Positions 1 through 9,360 of a DNA stretch of 64,000 nucleotides are shown one piece after another (the stretch's first letter is position 1; each line of letters starts with the position of its first letter). Below the pieces are notes generated by a model. It was not told the DNA's origin, made no database searches, and saw only the letters and a list, made by a program, of their open reading frames with translations. Made by a program: the position numbers and the translations under genes. The stretch comes from Marinomonas transparens (lineage in GTDB: Bacteria > Pseudomonadota > Gammaproteobacteria > Pseudomonadales > Marinomonadaceae): assembly GCF_016463975.1 (NCBI RefSeq), contig NZ_JAEMNX010000017.1, positions 1 through 64,000 of the forward strand, given 5' to 3'.

Positions 1-47
1 GCAGGAGCAAAGGTTCATTTAAAGCGAGTATTCCTTACCGCAATGGC

Positions 48-2192
48 TTACCTTGCCGTTACTTGAAACTCGCCGACCAAGGAGTTCAGTTTGAGCGCGG
101 ATAACCCTACCCGAGACGAGCGTCTTTGCAGGGCGGCGATGGAGCGTTTCATTTGTTCTGTTGCGGCGCCCATTTCCTGCGCGGTATTGGCGTTTTCCTT
201 GTTACTGTCATTGAGTAACAAAATGGCTTCAAACATGGTATCGACTAAGCTGTACAGGGCTTGATCTCCGGTATTCGTTTGCTCACTGGCCTGTAGGTTT
301 TTATCCACATTTTCCGCGCCTTTTTCCATAAAGGCGACGGCACTTTGAGTTTCTGCTTGTATGCCTTCTAACATGGTTTGAATTTCTTCGGCCGCTAGTG
401 CGGTTTTCGAAGCGAGATTACGTACTTCATCGGCAACGACGGAAAAGCCTCGGCCATGTGTTCCTGCTCTAGCCGCTTCAATCGCGGCATTTAAGGCGAG
501 TAAGTTGGTTTGGTTGGTGATGTCCGAGATGACCGAGATGATGCTTGCCACTTCGTTGGTTCTTTGGTCCAGTGATTTAACCGATTCTGCGGTTTTACGT
601 ACCACGTCACGTATTTCTTGGGTGCCGGTTTTGGCCACTTCTAATCGAGATTTGCTTTCTGAAACGACTTGTTCCATGGTTTGCTTGAGGGCATCGGCGG
701 TTTGTGAGGCGCTTTGTACTTCATCAACCTGTTGTTGAAATACGTTCAGCATGGATTCGACGGTGGAATCTAGATAATGGGAGGCTTGTAGGGCTTCTTC
801 ATTGGTTCGTACCATAAATTCATTGGAGTTTTTAACATTGGTGCTGGCCGAGATTACCTGTCCCATGGTGTTGTCTAGGTTATCAATAAAGCTGTTCATC
901 CAGCGCCCCATATCACCGGTTTCATCGTTTTTGAGGGTCGCATCATCTAGGCGCTGTTTTAGGTTGCCTTCCCCTTCCGCGATGGTTTGAATAACTTCTG
1001 TCATTTGCGTCATGCTGTGGCTGATTTTTTTGGACCCAAAGGCATGGAACAACAACCCTGTAATGGCTAGCGTAGCAAAGGAAATGGCGCTAATGGCAGT
1101 GGTGGATAAGCTGCTATAGACTGACAGGGCTTCGCTGAGAATAAGAGGGCAACAGGCGGCCAGCAAATAACCTTTCATCAGTTTTAGGTTAATAGAGCGA
1201 CGGCGATACACTTCCTCTAAATCCCCTTCACACATCATGCCCCAAGTATCTGGACTGCCTTTTAGCTGAAAGGTAACGCCTTTGCCAATAACAGGAATGT
1301 GTCGATAGTCGGAATAGCCCGGGTAAGTCACAAAGAGGTTGTGGCCATTTTTAATGGTTTCTCGTACTCCTGGATGCAGCTCTTCGGTGGCTGGGTCAGT
1401 AAAACGGATTTCAAACTCTGTATGGTGCTGAACCTTGACTGTGCCCCAGTTGGTATTGACACCACCTTTGAGGTTTTCACCATGGCTAAAGGTGTCGTCT
1501 TCAAAGCGTGAACGAGACAGCGCTGTACCCGGTAAAATGTTTTTATCGAATTCAGCTTTTACCATGAATAGGTAGTTATCACCGGATTCTTTATAAATAT
1601 GTCCCGCCTCACGCTGGATTAGATCGCCCAATACATCATTGGGAACGCGTGCACAGACAGCCCCAACGCTGACGCCATTTTGTTTAATAGGCAGATAAAG
1701 CATTAGGGTAACAGCGTCATGGAATTTGGAGCTGGATGCACCAATGCTAAGGGTGTTTGGATCGATATAGGGGCCGTGGAGAAAAGGCTTTTCTAGGCCT
1801 GATTTTACCGCTTTCATGGGTAAGTCGGTTGTTCCAATGCGCTTTTTAAAAGTGGAGTTGATCACTTTTCCTTGTGCATCAATAACAAAATACTCGGACA
1901 CATCAATCACTATGCCTAGGCGTTCTTCTAAGGCCGATAACTCAATATTAGGGAAATTTCCTTTTACTCTTTCTAATAAGACTTCGAGTTGAGACCATTG
2001 ATTATTTATCCAGCTGTTGAGTAATTTAACCCTAGTGTTGGCAATGCCTTCAAAGGTTTTTTCAACATTTTGGTAGGTGTCTTTATTTAAATAACATGAC
2101 CAGAAAAGAGAGAGTTTGCCGTTACTCCCAAACCAATTTAACCAACGACGCTCCTTTGGCGTGAGGGACATCTGAGTGCTTTTTAAGCTCAT
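48..2192 (-). CDS. methyl-accepting chemotaxis protein with N-terminal Cache-like sensor and late membrane hairpin
   Basis: Chemoreceptor of 714 aa that should feed CheA/CheW. The C-terminal signalling hairpin is unmistakable, with the conserved tip around residues 550-605 ([20 protein letters not shown], then [10 protein letters not shown]). A HAMP-like linker spans about 385-440. Residues about 90-330 resemble a Cache/PAS-like sensor ([10 protein letters not shown], then a W-containing end near 317). There is no convincing membrane segment at the N-terminus. The only strong hydrophobic stretches are back to back at about 341-361 and 364-386, so the sensor would face the cytoplasm. A GGAG sits about 10 nt before the ATG. 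The gene stands alone, and its ligand cannot be told from the sequence. Confidence 0.93.
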   Translation of the reverse strand: MSLKSTQMSLTPKERRWLNWFGSNGKLSLFWSCYLNKDTYQNVEKTFEGIANTRVKLLNSWINNQWSQLEVLLERVKGNFPNIELSALEERLGIVIDVSEYFVIDAQGKVINSTFKKRIGTTDLPMKAVKSGLEKPFLHGPYIDPNTLSIGASSSKFHDAVTLMLYLPIKQNGVSVGAVCARVPNDVLGDLIQREAGHIYKESGDNYLFMVKAEFDKNILPGTALSRSRFEDDTFSHGENLKGGVNTNWGTVKVQHHTEFEIRFTDPATEELHPGVRETIKNGHNLFVTYPGYSDYRHIPVIGKGVTFQLKGSPDTWGMMCEGDLEEVYRRRSINLKLMKGYLLAACCPLILSEALSVYSSLSTTAISAISFATLAITGLLFHAFGSKKISHSMTQMTEVIQTIAEGEGNLKQRLDDATLKNDETGDMGRWMNSFIDNLDNTMGQVISASTNVKNSNEFMVRTNEEALQASHYLDSTVESMLNVFQQQVDEVQSASQTADALKQTMEQVVSESKSRLEVAKTGTQEIRDVVRKTAESVKSLDQRTNEVASIISVISDITNQTNLLALNAAIEAARAGTHGRGFSVVADEVRNLASKTALAAEEIQTMLEGIQAETQSAVAFMEKGAENVDKNLQASEQTNTGDQALYSLVDTMFEAILLLNDSNKENANTAQEMGAATEQMKRSIAALQRRSSRVGLSALKLNSLVGEFQVTAR

Positions 2193-2778
2193 ATCTAAAC
2201 CGCTCCACTGCGTTATTTTTTGCCTCGTTGCAAAAAAGTTACATCTACTTACAGACCCTTACAAAGCAATTTTTCTGCCATTGTTTTGCCAGTATAAAAC
2301 TTCAGTTTGATTCACCTTAAACTTATGGGGTGACATTGCTTTTCTTCTGAGTTGAAGGAAAAAAGCAGTGATTTATTAAATTTATACGGCATAACGTGGC
2401 GCACCAAATTGGTTCGTCTTGTCTTTTTTGCGATATTTTGGTCCGTTTTCACTTCGCTGTTAGGTGAATAAAAAATATTGCTGAGTGTTGTTGTTAGAAT
2501 GCGTTTGATTAAAACTTTACTATTCAAGTAAAAAAGCAATATGAAACAACGCATTAGGTTTTTCCTTTGCCCATTGGTATTAAGGGCTTGCTATGATCAC
2601 TTTGGGTGCGCGTTATGTAAGGATTATTGAGTATTTGATGGCGGTTTACTTGGAGAAATCGATGAATAATAAGGTAGATTTAGGGAAGGTATGAATCTGT
2701 CTAATACTCACATACCTGTGAGCATTCGTTTTTCTTATTTTTAATTCCCCCTTTTTCCAAAAGGGGGAGGTAATGACA
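2193..2778. other. intergenic region between the chemoreceptor and tctA; no supported gene
   Basis: AT-rich stretch of nearly 600 bases that should hold the promoter of the leftward chemoreceptor gene at its left end and the 3' end of the tct transcript at its right end. An 80-codon leftward frame (2312-2554) has no recognisable domain and an unremarkable composition, so I do not call it. Apart from the hairpin at 2747-2767 I see no other element. Confidence 0.5.
2747..2767 (-). terminator. hairpin just after tctA, possible terminator
   Basis: Perfect inverted repeat CCCCCTTTT / AAAAGGGGG (9 bp) with a 3-nt loop, 11 nt beyond the tctA stop. Position fits transcript termination or 3'-end protection. 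On the leftward transcript the hairpin is followed by an A-rich and not a U-rich stretch, so it is not a textbook intrinsic terminator. Confidence 0.45.
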
Positions 2779-4299
2779 TTATTTTTTTGTCCATTTCGGC
2801 TTTAACCAGGTTGTCCAAATGGGGGTCTGGGTAAAAAGAATAAGGACGATGGTGACGAATAATAGCGTTGATAATGGGCTGCTGAACAAGTTAAGGAACA
2901 GGTCGGCCATACTGTTGCGTTCGGTAAGAATGGCTCGTCGCCAGTTCTCATCCGTTAAAGAGCTTAATATCACACCTAAAATGACAGGGCCGACGGGGAA
3001 TCCGTAGAGGCGCATAAAGTAACCCAACCCACCGAAAGCCAGCATCCACCAGATATCTGTAAGGGCGTTATTGATTGCGTAAGCACCTACGATAGAAAGC
3101 AGAAAGATGAGCGGAATCAACACGCCTTTTGGGCATTCGACGATTTTTGAAAATAAGCGAATGCCTGTCAGGCCAAAAATCAATACGAAAATATTCGCCA
3201 AGGTTAGGTTGCCCACAGTGAACCAAAACATGTGAGGCTGTTCTACCATTAGCAGTGGGCCGGGATTTAGACCATGAATGAATAATGCGCCAATAAAGAC
3301 CGCTGTTACCGCATCGCCGGGGATACCCAAGGTTAGCATTGGGATGTAAGCGCCACCGACTGCCGCGTTGTTGGCGGACTCAGGTGCGATTAACCCTTCT
3401 TTTGCCCCATCGCCAAAAGGCACTTCTGGGTCTTTGGTAACCCGCTTAGCATGGTCGTAGGCCATGAGTGCGGCAATGTCGCCGCCAGTTCCTGGTAGTG
3501 CACCCACGATGACACCAATAAAAGAAGTTTGCAGGCTAAGGGGCAGGTATTTTTTTACATCGGACCCTTTTGGAATAATGCGAGCAATCTTCTGTTTGAT
3601 GATGGCTTTATCCATGTGATGTAACTGGTGTAGGGCTTCGGAAATGCCAAACAGGCCTATCATGACAGCGACAGGGTTAATGCCATCCCAAAGCTCAATA
3701 ATGCCAAAGGTAAAGCGTTCCTCTGCTGTCATTGGGTCTAGACCAACGGTGCCAATGAGCAAACCAAAGGCGCCAGCGAAAATGCCTTTTGCTAAGCTAT
3801 TGCCAGACAGTGAACCCACTAACATAATGCCCAAAATCCCCAGCATCATGTAATCCCTTGGTTGAAAGGTTATGGCGAATTCACTAATTGTTGGGGCCGC
3901 CAGAGCCAGTACAATGATGCCGACAAAACCGCCGACCACGGACATTACTGTCGATAAACCAATGGCCTCTCCTGCTAGGCCTTTTTTCGCTAGCGGATAA
4001 CCGTCTAATGCGGTTGCGATGGCAGAAGGCGCCCCCGGAATATTAAGTAAAATGGCCGTACGGGAGCCGCCATACACACCGCCCATGTAAACTCCCACCA
4101 TCAGACAGAGGGCGTTATTTACATCCCATGAAAAAGTGAATGATATCAATATTGACACGGCCATGGTGACAGAAAGGCCCGGAATCGCGCCGACATAGAT
4201 GCCTAAAAAAGTGCCTAATGCGGTTAACCCTAATAATTCTGGTGACAGCCAAGACATGGCGAAAAAGTTCAAAGCGTCCATAGGGGGGACTATCTCCAT
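2779..4299 (-). CDS. tctA: tripartite tricarboxylate transporter large membrane subunit TctA
   Basis: Large integral-membrane subunit (506 aa, usual family length about 500) of a secondary TTT transporter that takes up a carboxylate handed over by the periplasmic TctC protein. It shows many hydrophobic helices and the conserved family stretches GALPGTGGDIAALMAYDHAKR-like (about 265-285) and GIPGDAVTAVFIGAL (about 326-340). The start overlaps the tctB stop by 10 bases, indicating translational coupling. An alternative ATG lies six codons in. Gene order tctC-tctB-tctA in the direction of transcription is typical. The substrate cannot be read from the sequence; citrate or tricarballylate must not be assumed. 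Confidence 0.95.
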   Translation of the reverse strand: MEIVPPMDALNFFAMSWLSPELLGLTALGTFLGIYVGAIPGLSVTMAVSILISFTFSWDVNNALCLMVGVYMGGVYGGSRTAILLNIPGAPSAIATALDGYPLAKKGLAGEAIGLSTVMSVVGGFVGIIVLALAAPTISEFAITFQPRDYMMLGILGIMLVGSLSGNSLAKGIFAGAFGLLIGTVGLDPMTAEERFTFGIIELWDGINPVAVMIGLFGISEALHQLHHMDKAIIKQKIARIIPKGSDVKKYLPLSLQTSFIGVIVGALPGTGGDIAALMAYDHAKRVTKDPEVPFGDGAKEGLIAPESANNAAVGGAYIPMLTLGIPGDAVTAVFIGALFIHGLNPGPLLMVEQPHMFWFTVGNLTLANIFVLIFGLTGIRLFSKIVECPKGVLIPLIFLLSIVGAYAINNALTDIWWMLAFGGLGYFMRLYGFPVGPVILGVILSSLTDENWRRAILTERNSMADLFLNLFSSPLSTLLFVTIVLILFTQTPIWTTWLKPKWTKK

Positions 4300-4805
4300 A
4301 AGGCTTTTATTGAGGCAATGATGTCGCGCTCAGGGACTATGCCTTCCGGCAGTACGACTTGAAAAACGAGACGAAAAATAATGTAGACCACAATCAAGGC
4401 AAGTAAGGTAATCGACAATGTGGTTAGTACACTTCGACGATATAAAAACTGAATCGCGATAAATAAAAACAAAAAGCTAGAAAGAATGAAGCCTAAGTTT
4501 TCTAGTATGACGGCGTACACTAAAATCAGCGCCATGATAATGGCAACAACGGGTGGAAAGCAGTGATAAATGAAACGCACACCTTCGGCGGCGGGGAGCT
4601 TCAATGTATTCACGAAAATAATAGATGAAGCTAAAATCATCACGGCAGAGGCCGCCATAGGAAAGGCACCAGCAGAGCTTAACTCGCTGAAGCCTGCAAT
4701 ACTGTAGGCTTGCCAAAATAAATAAACACTGCCTAATACTAATAATAAACAGAACAAGCGCTCACCTGGCTTACGTGTTTTTTGAGCGGAAAGTTGACTG
4801 AGCAT
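4290..4805 (-). CDS. tctB: tripartite tricarboxylate transporter small membrane subunit TctB
   Basis: Small poorly conserved membrane subunit (171 aa) of the TTT system. About four hydrophobic helices are visible: near 19-35, 45-65, 80-105 and 115-150, the last long enough to be two. It is placed between tctC and tctA, overlaps tctA by 10 bases, and lies 84 bases after the tctC stop. Assignment rests on length, topology and gene order more than on motifs. Confidence 0.88.
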   Translation of the reverse strand: MLSQLSAQKTRKPGERLFCLLLVLGSVYLFWQAYSIAGFSELSSAGAFPMAASAVMILASSIIFVNTLKLPAAEGVRFIYHCFPPVVAIIMALILVYAVILENLGFILSSFLFLFIAIQFLYRRSVLTTLSITLLALIVVYIIFRLVFQVVLPEGIVPERDIIASIKALWR

Positions 4806-4889
4806 TACGACTCCAGAGGAAACAGGAAACAGAATGAGGAGTCTATTTTTAGCCTCCCCATTCCATGAGGTCAGTAGATAATTGGGCTG

Positions 4890-5882
4890 TTATGGTTTGC
4901 GGATATCAAACTTCTCTGGGGAAAATTTGCTGAAACCCGCGTCATGGACGAGCCAAGAAGAGGTAGAACGGTAAGCTTCAAGGAAGGTACTTGCGGCTTC
5001 CCCTGAGGTATTCATGATGGTGTAACCACGGTTTTGCATCAGACTTACAAATTCAGGGTTAGTGGCAGCTTTTTGAAAGGCGCTTTGCAGTTTTTCTATC
5101 GCCTCATCAGGGGTGCCTTTTTTCACAAACACACCAAAGAAGGGGCCCCATGGTAGGTAAGATTTCATGCCCGGAAGCGTGTCTGTGATAGGTGCTACGT
5201 CGGGTAGCAAAGCGTTTCTTTCCACATCGACCATGCTTAATGCTTTCATTCGACCAGCTTTAATTTGTTCAATCGCTGCACCTAGTACCGCTGGCATCAC
5301 GTCAATCGCGCCGCCTTGAAGAGCCGTTAGTGCAGGCCCATCCCCCTTGTATGGAATGCTGATGTAGTCTAGTTTCACTTGCGAGGCCAGCATGGCTAAG
5401 ACGATGGAGGTTAAGCCGCCTTTGCCTGTGGAACCAATTTTTACCTTGTTTGGGTTGGCTTTGGCGTAGTCAATAAACTCTTGCATCGTATTATAAGGCG
5501 CATCGTTTCGCGCCATAATCATAGGCGTGCCGCGGGCCAATAACGAAATAGGGGTCATGTCACTGTAATCAATATTAGACAGCCCTAATACCTTGTGCAT
5601 TTGAGGGTTTTCGGCGCCCATTAACAAGGTATAACCATCGGCTTTTTTCTTATTGACGTACTTCATTGAGATAGCGCCAACGCCACCACTTTTGTTGGTC
5701 AGGATGAGATCGGTGCCTAGCTCTTTTTCTACATGGGGGGCAATAGAGCGCATGACGGTATCGGTTGAGCCGCCTGCTCCCCACATGATCACACCTTGTA
5801 TGTCTTTGCTTGGATAGTCTGCAAAACTTGCTGTTGAAGAAAGGGAGAATGCAGCGAGTAAAGCAATGGTTGTTTTTTTCAT
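4890..5882 (-). CDS. tctC: TctC/Bug-family periplasmic substrate-binding protein
   Basis: Extracytoplasmic solute receptor (330 aa) of the TTT transporter. The N-terminus is a clear Sec signal peptide (KK start, hydrophobic core, predicted cut after SFA at about residue 21). The mature part has the Bug-family pattern: YPSKDIQGVIMWGAGGSTD near the N-terminus (binding-loop region), KIGSTGKGG near 150 and the IPYKGDGPALTALQGGAID segment near 180. It is the first gene of the tctCBA unit. Bug proteins bind small carboxylates or related molecules; the ligand here is unknown. Confidence 0.94.
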   Translation of the reverse strand: MKKTTIALLAAFSLSSTASFADYPSKDIQGVIMWGAGGSTDTVMRSIAPHVEKELGTDLILTNKSGGVGAISMKYVNKKKADGYTLLMGAENPQMHKVLGLSNIDYSDMTPISLLARGTPMIMARNDAPYNTMQEFIDYAKANPNKVKIGSTGKGGLTSIVLAMLASQVKLDYISIPYKGDGPALTALQGGAIDVMPAVLGAAIEQIKAGRMKALSMVDVERNALLPDVAPITDTLPGMKSYLPWGPFFGVFVKKGTPDEAIEKLQSAFQKAATNPEFVSLMQNRGYTIMNTSGEAASTFLEAYRSTSSWLVHDAGFSKFSPEKFDIRKP

Positions 5883-5953
5883 TATCGTCTCCAGCTTGCT
5901 CTAGTAAGAGCCGTGTTATTATAAGTGTCTTGGACACTGGTGGTGCAATTCAA

Positions 5954-5988
5954 CCTCAATCTCCTTTGTTAATAAAAGGCGATTGAGG
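5954..5988. other. long hairpin between pepQ-like gene and tctC
   Basis: Inverted repeat CCTCAATC (5954-5961) / GATTGAGG (5981-5988), extended inward after one mismatch by CCTTT / AAAGG, with a 7-nt loop. It lies in the 170-base gap between the PepQ-like gene and tctC, both leftward. No U-tract follows, so it could be an mRNA stem that sets relative expression or an operator rather than an intrinsic terminator. Confidence 0.5.
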
Positions 5989-6052
5989 AGGACGTCGGCT
6001 GCCTATATTACCCATAAAAGGCTTTGGATTCTTGCTTTATGTGCTGTTGAAT

Positions 6053-7339
6053 TTAACTTGCAAAGGCTTCTCTGGTTAAATTTTCTGGTAAGTCATCTTT
6101 TATCACTAGGTTGTCTTCAATACGGATGCCACCATAGGGCATAAAGTGTTGTATTTTTTGCATGTCACAACCATGGTTGGCGATCTCTGCCTGCATTTTT
6201 TCTAGCAACATGGGGATGAAGTACAAGCCCGGTTCTATGGTGATCACCATGTCTTTTTCTAGTTGTCTGGTAAGACGTAAGAAAGGGGCTTTTGCGTTCG
6301 GCAGGTTTAGAGTGCCTTCGCGATCAATTTGATGGCCACCAACATCATGAACCTGTAAACCGAGCAGATGCCCCAAACCATGCGGGAAAAATATTTGCGG
6401 AATCCCTTTTGCCAATTGCTCTTCAACACCCAATGAACAAATTTTATGGTCATGCAATAACCTTGCGATTCCGCCAAGGGTTTCTTGGTGTAGGTCTTGA
6501 TAAGACACACCGGACATGGCGTTATTGCACAGCTTTTGTTCCATGGTGTCCATATTATCCACTAGCGCACTAAAATCATCGTTGTGACGAACAGAGGTTC
6601 GTGTGATGTCACTGGCGTAACCGTGCTCATTGGCGCCAGCATCAATTAATAGGGTCAGCGAATTGGGTTGTTGCTGAATGTCTTTATGTTCGTAGTGCAG
6701 CACAGCGGCATGCTGGTTAATACCAACAATGCCAGGATAAGGTTCTTGGGTGGCGGTTTGCTGGCTAGCTTGTAAAAAGGCGAGGTGAATGTCTAGTTCA
6801 CTCATGCCGGCCAAAAAGGCTTCTTTAGCGGCAATATGGCCTTTTACTGCGCGTTCGCTGGCGCGGCGGATGGCTTGTATTTCAAAAGGTGTCTTAACCG
6901 CTTTATCAAAATCCACATAGGCTTTTAAACCGTCACAAGGCGTAGAAAACGTCATAGGCTGTGGGCCGAGCCAAGCGGTTTGCTTCGGTAAATGAGAAAA
7001 CCATTTATCTGTTTTTCTGGCGAGAATGATATTCCAGTGCTGTTGCCAATCTCCTTCTGGAATCGGGTTTGGAGCGTGCCAAAAGTCGTCACGAACAGGC
7101 CAGATTAGGGTTGGCTTTTGCCCTGTTTGCAGAACAATGTAGGTTTCTGCGCTTAGGGGGAAAGGCAGCCATTGTTGAGCACCAGAATAGGCGTGGAACG
7201 GATGGCTATGGTCATCTTGAAAATAATAAGTTTTTTCCCCTGACGCCAAGACGACCGCATCGAGTTCAAAATGTACCATGGCCTTGTCGTAGCGACCTTG
7301 TAATACAAAAAGGTGTGCTTGGTAAGTGTTGTTACCCAT
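6053..7339 (-). CDS. pepQ: M24-family Xaa-Pro dipeptidase (PepQ-like)
   Basis: Cytoplasmic dinuclear-metal peptidase that splits X-Pro dipeptides (428 aa; E. coli PepQ is 443). The N-terminal creatinase-like domain is followed by the pita-bread domain with all five expected metal ligands: D233 and D244 (LIDAGANEHGYASDITRT), H324 (GLGHLLGLQVHDVGG), E369 (TIEPGLYF) and E408 (GIRIEDN). Conserved acid-base histidines such as H331 are present. It lies upstream of tctC in the same direction, 170 bases away, and may or may not be cotranscribed. PepQ rather than PepP is favoured by length and the LGLQVHDVGG segment. Confidence 0.9.
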   Translation of the reverse strand: MGNNTYQAHLFVLQGRYDKAMVHFELDAVVLASGEKTYYFQDDHSHPFHAYSGAQQWLPFPLSAETYIVLQTGQKPTLIWPVRDDFWHAPNPIPEGDWQQHWNIILARKTDKWFSHLPKQTAWLGPQPMTFSTPCDGLKAYVDFDKAVKTPFEIQAIRRASERAVKGHIAAKEAFLAGMSELDIHLAFLQASQQTATQEPYPGIVGINQHAAVLHYEHKDIQQQPNSLTLLIDAGANEHGYASDITRTSVRHNDDFSALVDNMDTMEQKLCNNAMSGVSYQDLHQETLGGIARLLHDHKICSLGVEEQLAKGIPQIFFPHGLGHLLGLQVHDVGGHQIDREGTLNLPNAKAPFLRLTRQLEKDMVITIEPGLYFIPMLLEKMQAEIANHGCDMQKIQHFMPYGGIRIEDNLVIKDDLPENLTREAFAS

Positions 7340-7494
7340 AAAATGTACTCACAAAAAGTGAAACTTATGTCTGCCAAAAGACAGGCATCGTGCCGAAATT
7401 TGACGTGGAAAGGGGGAGTCCAGAAGTGTTTACCATACAGGAAAATGGTTGATCATTTATAGTCTAGAAAATGCAAATTACCGTATTTATCTTG

Positions 7495-8532
7495 CTATTT
7501 AACCGGTAAGCAAACCTTGGTCACAAAGTGTTCTGCTGAGTTCTTTTTTGAAGGTCTGACTTCATATATTTCTACACTAGGTCGATGTTTGGGGTGGTGT
7601 AAACCATGTAGACGCCTGTAATTGTGGGCAACGTGCCAAGCGAGTGCGAGGTTTTTATAGATGCCAACATAGCGAATTTGTATGTATTTTCCTTTTAAGA
7701 CTAAACGTTTTGGGTGGATATCGCAGGGCACGAGATTTTGAATAGGAATCCCTAAATAACCAGAGAAATAATGTTGGGCTAGATTTATCTTGTTGTAGAG
7801 CACAAAGCTTGGCCCTGCCGGTGGGTTTTCTGGTCCTAGGGCAATGGCTAAGTCATGGAATCCTTGGGTCATTTTTTGGGATATGGGTTGTTCATTGGCA
7901 ATAAAAGGGCGCATAACAGCATCGAAGCAGTCTAGCTCTGCACAGGTTAGCCACTCAAAAGAGGGGGCATGGCATTCGTGGCTTGAAGGCTCGCTGTATT
8001 GTGCTAGATGATCGATTAGTTTTAATAAAGCGAGCTCTAAATCCTTATTCGCTTTGATCGCTTGTAGATTGCTTGTCCAACGGCTTAAAAAAGAGATTTT
8101 GGCACTAATTTGCATAGTAATCAGTGTTTGTGAGCCTTGTTTAGAGAGATTAATGCTGAAATGCAGATTATTGGGATAAAAAGCAGGTATTTCGAGTAAA
8201 ATTTGGAAGGAGTGTGAGTTTGAACGAGCGGGTTTCAAACATAAATAGCCATCTTTAATTAACTTACCTTGCCATTTTAAGCAGGAAGGTAAGGCCGACA
8301 TGACGTCAGCTTTAGCTTCAGCGTATTCATAATAAATGTCTGCGTCTGTTTCATAGATTAGCCAAGGCAACCAGCGAGGCCAGTGAGTGAGGTCGGCAAG
8401 GTCTTTACTAATCTCTTCTATGGAAAGATCAATCACGGAATTCCGACGGACAAAAATCTTTCCTTCACTGAATAGTAAGTAGGTAAGTAATGTGACAATA
8501 ACAAGAGTGGTGACAAGTACAACGAGAAACAT
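7495..8532 (-). CDS. membrane-anchored SRPBCC + GyrI-like effector-binding protein
   Basis: 345 aa with one N-terminal membrane helix (about residues 2-23), then a SRPBCC/polyketide-cyclase-like fold (about 25-170, including the THWPRWLPWLIYE stretch typical of these proteins), then a GyrI-like/AraC effector-binding type domain (about 185-340, ending with EIYEVRP). Such proteins lack a catalytic signature and are thought to bind small hydrophobic molecules. Function is unknown. It is divergent from the cytochrome b561-like gene, with a 135-base shared promoter region, and isolated from pepQ by 155 bases. Confidence 0.7.
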   Translation of the reverse strand: MFLVVLVTTLVIVTLLTYLLFSEGKIFVRRNSVIDLSIEEISKDLADLTHWPRWLPWLIYETDADIYYEYAEAKADVMSALPSCLKWQGKLIKDGYLCLKPARSNSHSFQILLEIPAFYPNNLHFSINLSKQGSQTLITMQISAKISFLSRWTSNLQAIKANKDLELALLKLIDHLAQYSEPSSHECHAPSFEWLTCAELDCFDAVMRPFIANEQPISQKMTQGFHDLAIALGPENPPAGPSFVLYNKINLAQHYFSGYLGIPIQNLVPCDIHPKRLVLKGKYIQIRYVGIYKNLALAWHVAHNYRRLHGLHHPKHRPSVEIYEVRPSKKNSAEHFVTKVCLPVK

Positions 8533-8667
8533 CTTTTCTCCTTCTTATCTATACTTTCTTTTAAACTATAGACGGCAAACTTGATCTTGTATTTTAAAAC
8601 TAAGTGTTTAATGTCATTCTGTGTAGTGCAGAGGTATTTTCTTTCAGTATAAAGAGGAGTAGCAGTG

Positions 8668-9324
8668 ATGAAATCAGAGCTGATTTGGGACTGGCCTGTT
8701 CGCATAAGCCATTGGCTTATGGTGATTTTATTTACTGGTCTGATCATCACTGGCAAAGTAGAAGCTGACTATGTGCAGTATCATTTTTATATGGGCTACG
8801 GTCTGTCAGCCGTCATCATTGCTCGTGTTTTATATGGCTTGTATGGCTCTCGCTATGCGCTCTTTAGTCAGTTTGTGAAAGGGCCAAAAGTCGTTTTTAG
8901 GTATGCTAAATCTCTCATGATGGGCAAGCCAAAACATTATCTGGGTCATAATCCGTTAGGTGCTTTAATGGTAGTGGCTCTATTGGTTGCGCTGAGCGTT
9001 CAGTGGGGAAGCGGCCTATTTACGAGCGATGAAGTTTTTTGGTTCGGTCCCTTTAATGCTTTAATCTCGGAGGACTTATCAAGTCAGTTAGCCTCTATTC
9101 ATCACCTATTGCCAAATATACTCTTGGCTTTGGTCGCGATGCATTTATTGGCCGTGCTCTACCATGAGCTTTGTTTTAAAGAACGATTGATCATGGCAAT
9201 GATTCATGGTCGTAAAGCAACCTATGCTTCTGTCCCTGCGGTGAAAACTCCTAGGTGGGGTGTGATTTTTTCTTTATTAATAGGGCTTTCTTGGTTGGCG
9301 GCCTTATGGATGATTCCTATTTAG
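8668..9324 (+). CDS. cytochrome b561 / Ni-Fe hydrogenase b-type cytochrome-like membrane protein
   Basis: 218-aa membrane protein with about five helices and the family start W-P-x-R-x-x-H-W. Candidate haem-ligand histidines are in RISHW, GHNPLG, SIHHLLPN and MHLLAVLYH. Family members shuttle electrons between quinols and a periplasmic partner; no partner hydrogenase or c-type cytochrome gene is next to it here. The ATG at 8668 is preferred over the GTG three bases earlier because GAGGAG lies 8-13 bases upstream. Confidence 0.85.
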   Translation: MKSELIWDWPVRISHWLMVILFTGLIITGKVEADYVQYHFYMGYGLSAVIIARVLYGLYGSRYALFSQFVKGPKVVFRYAKSLMMGKPKHYLGHNPLGALMVVALLVALSVQWGSGLFTSDEVFWFGPFNALISEDLSSQLASIHHLLPNILLALVAMHLLAVLYHELCFKERLIMAMIHGRKATYASVPAVKTPRWGVIFSLLIGLSWLAALWMIPI

Positions 9325-9360
9325 AGCACTCGTTATTATTTACCCTGAATTTATAACCAC

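Noticed and set aside
2312..2554. 80-codon leftward open frame between the chemoreceptor and tctA
   Set aside because: No recognisable domain, no good ribosome site and composition like non-coding AT-rich DNA.
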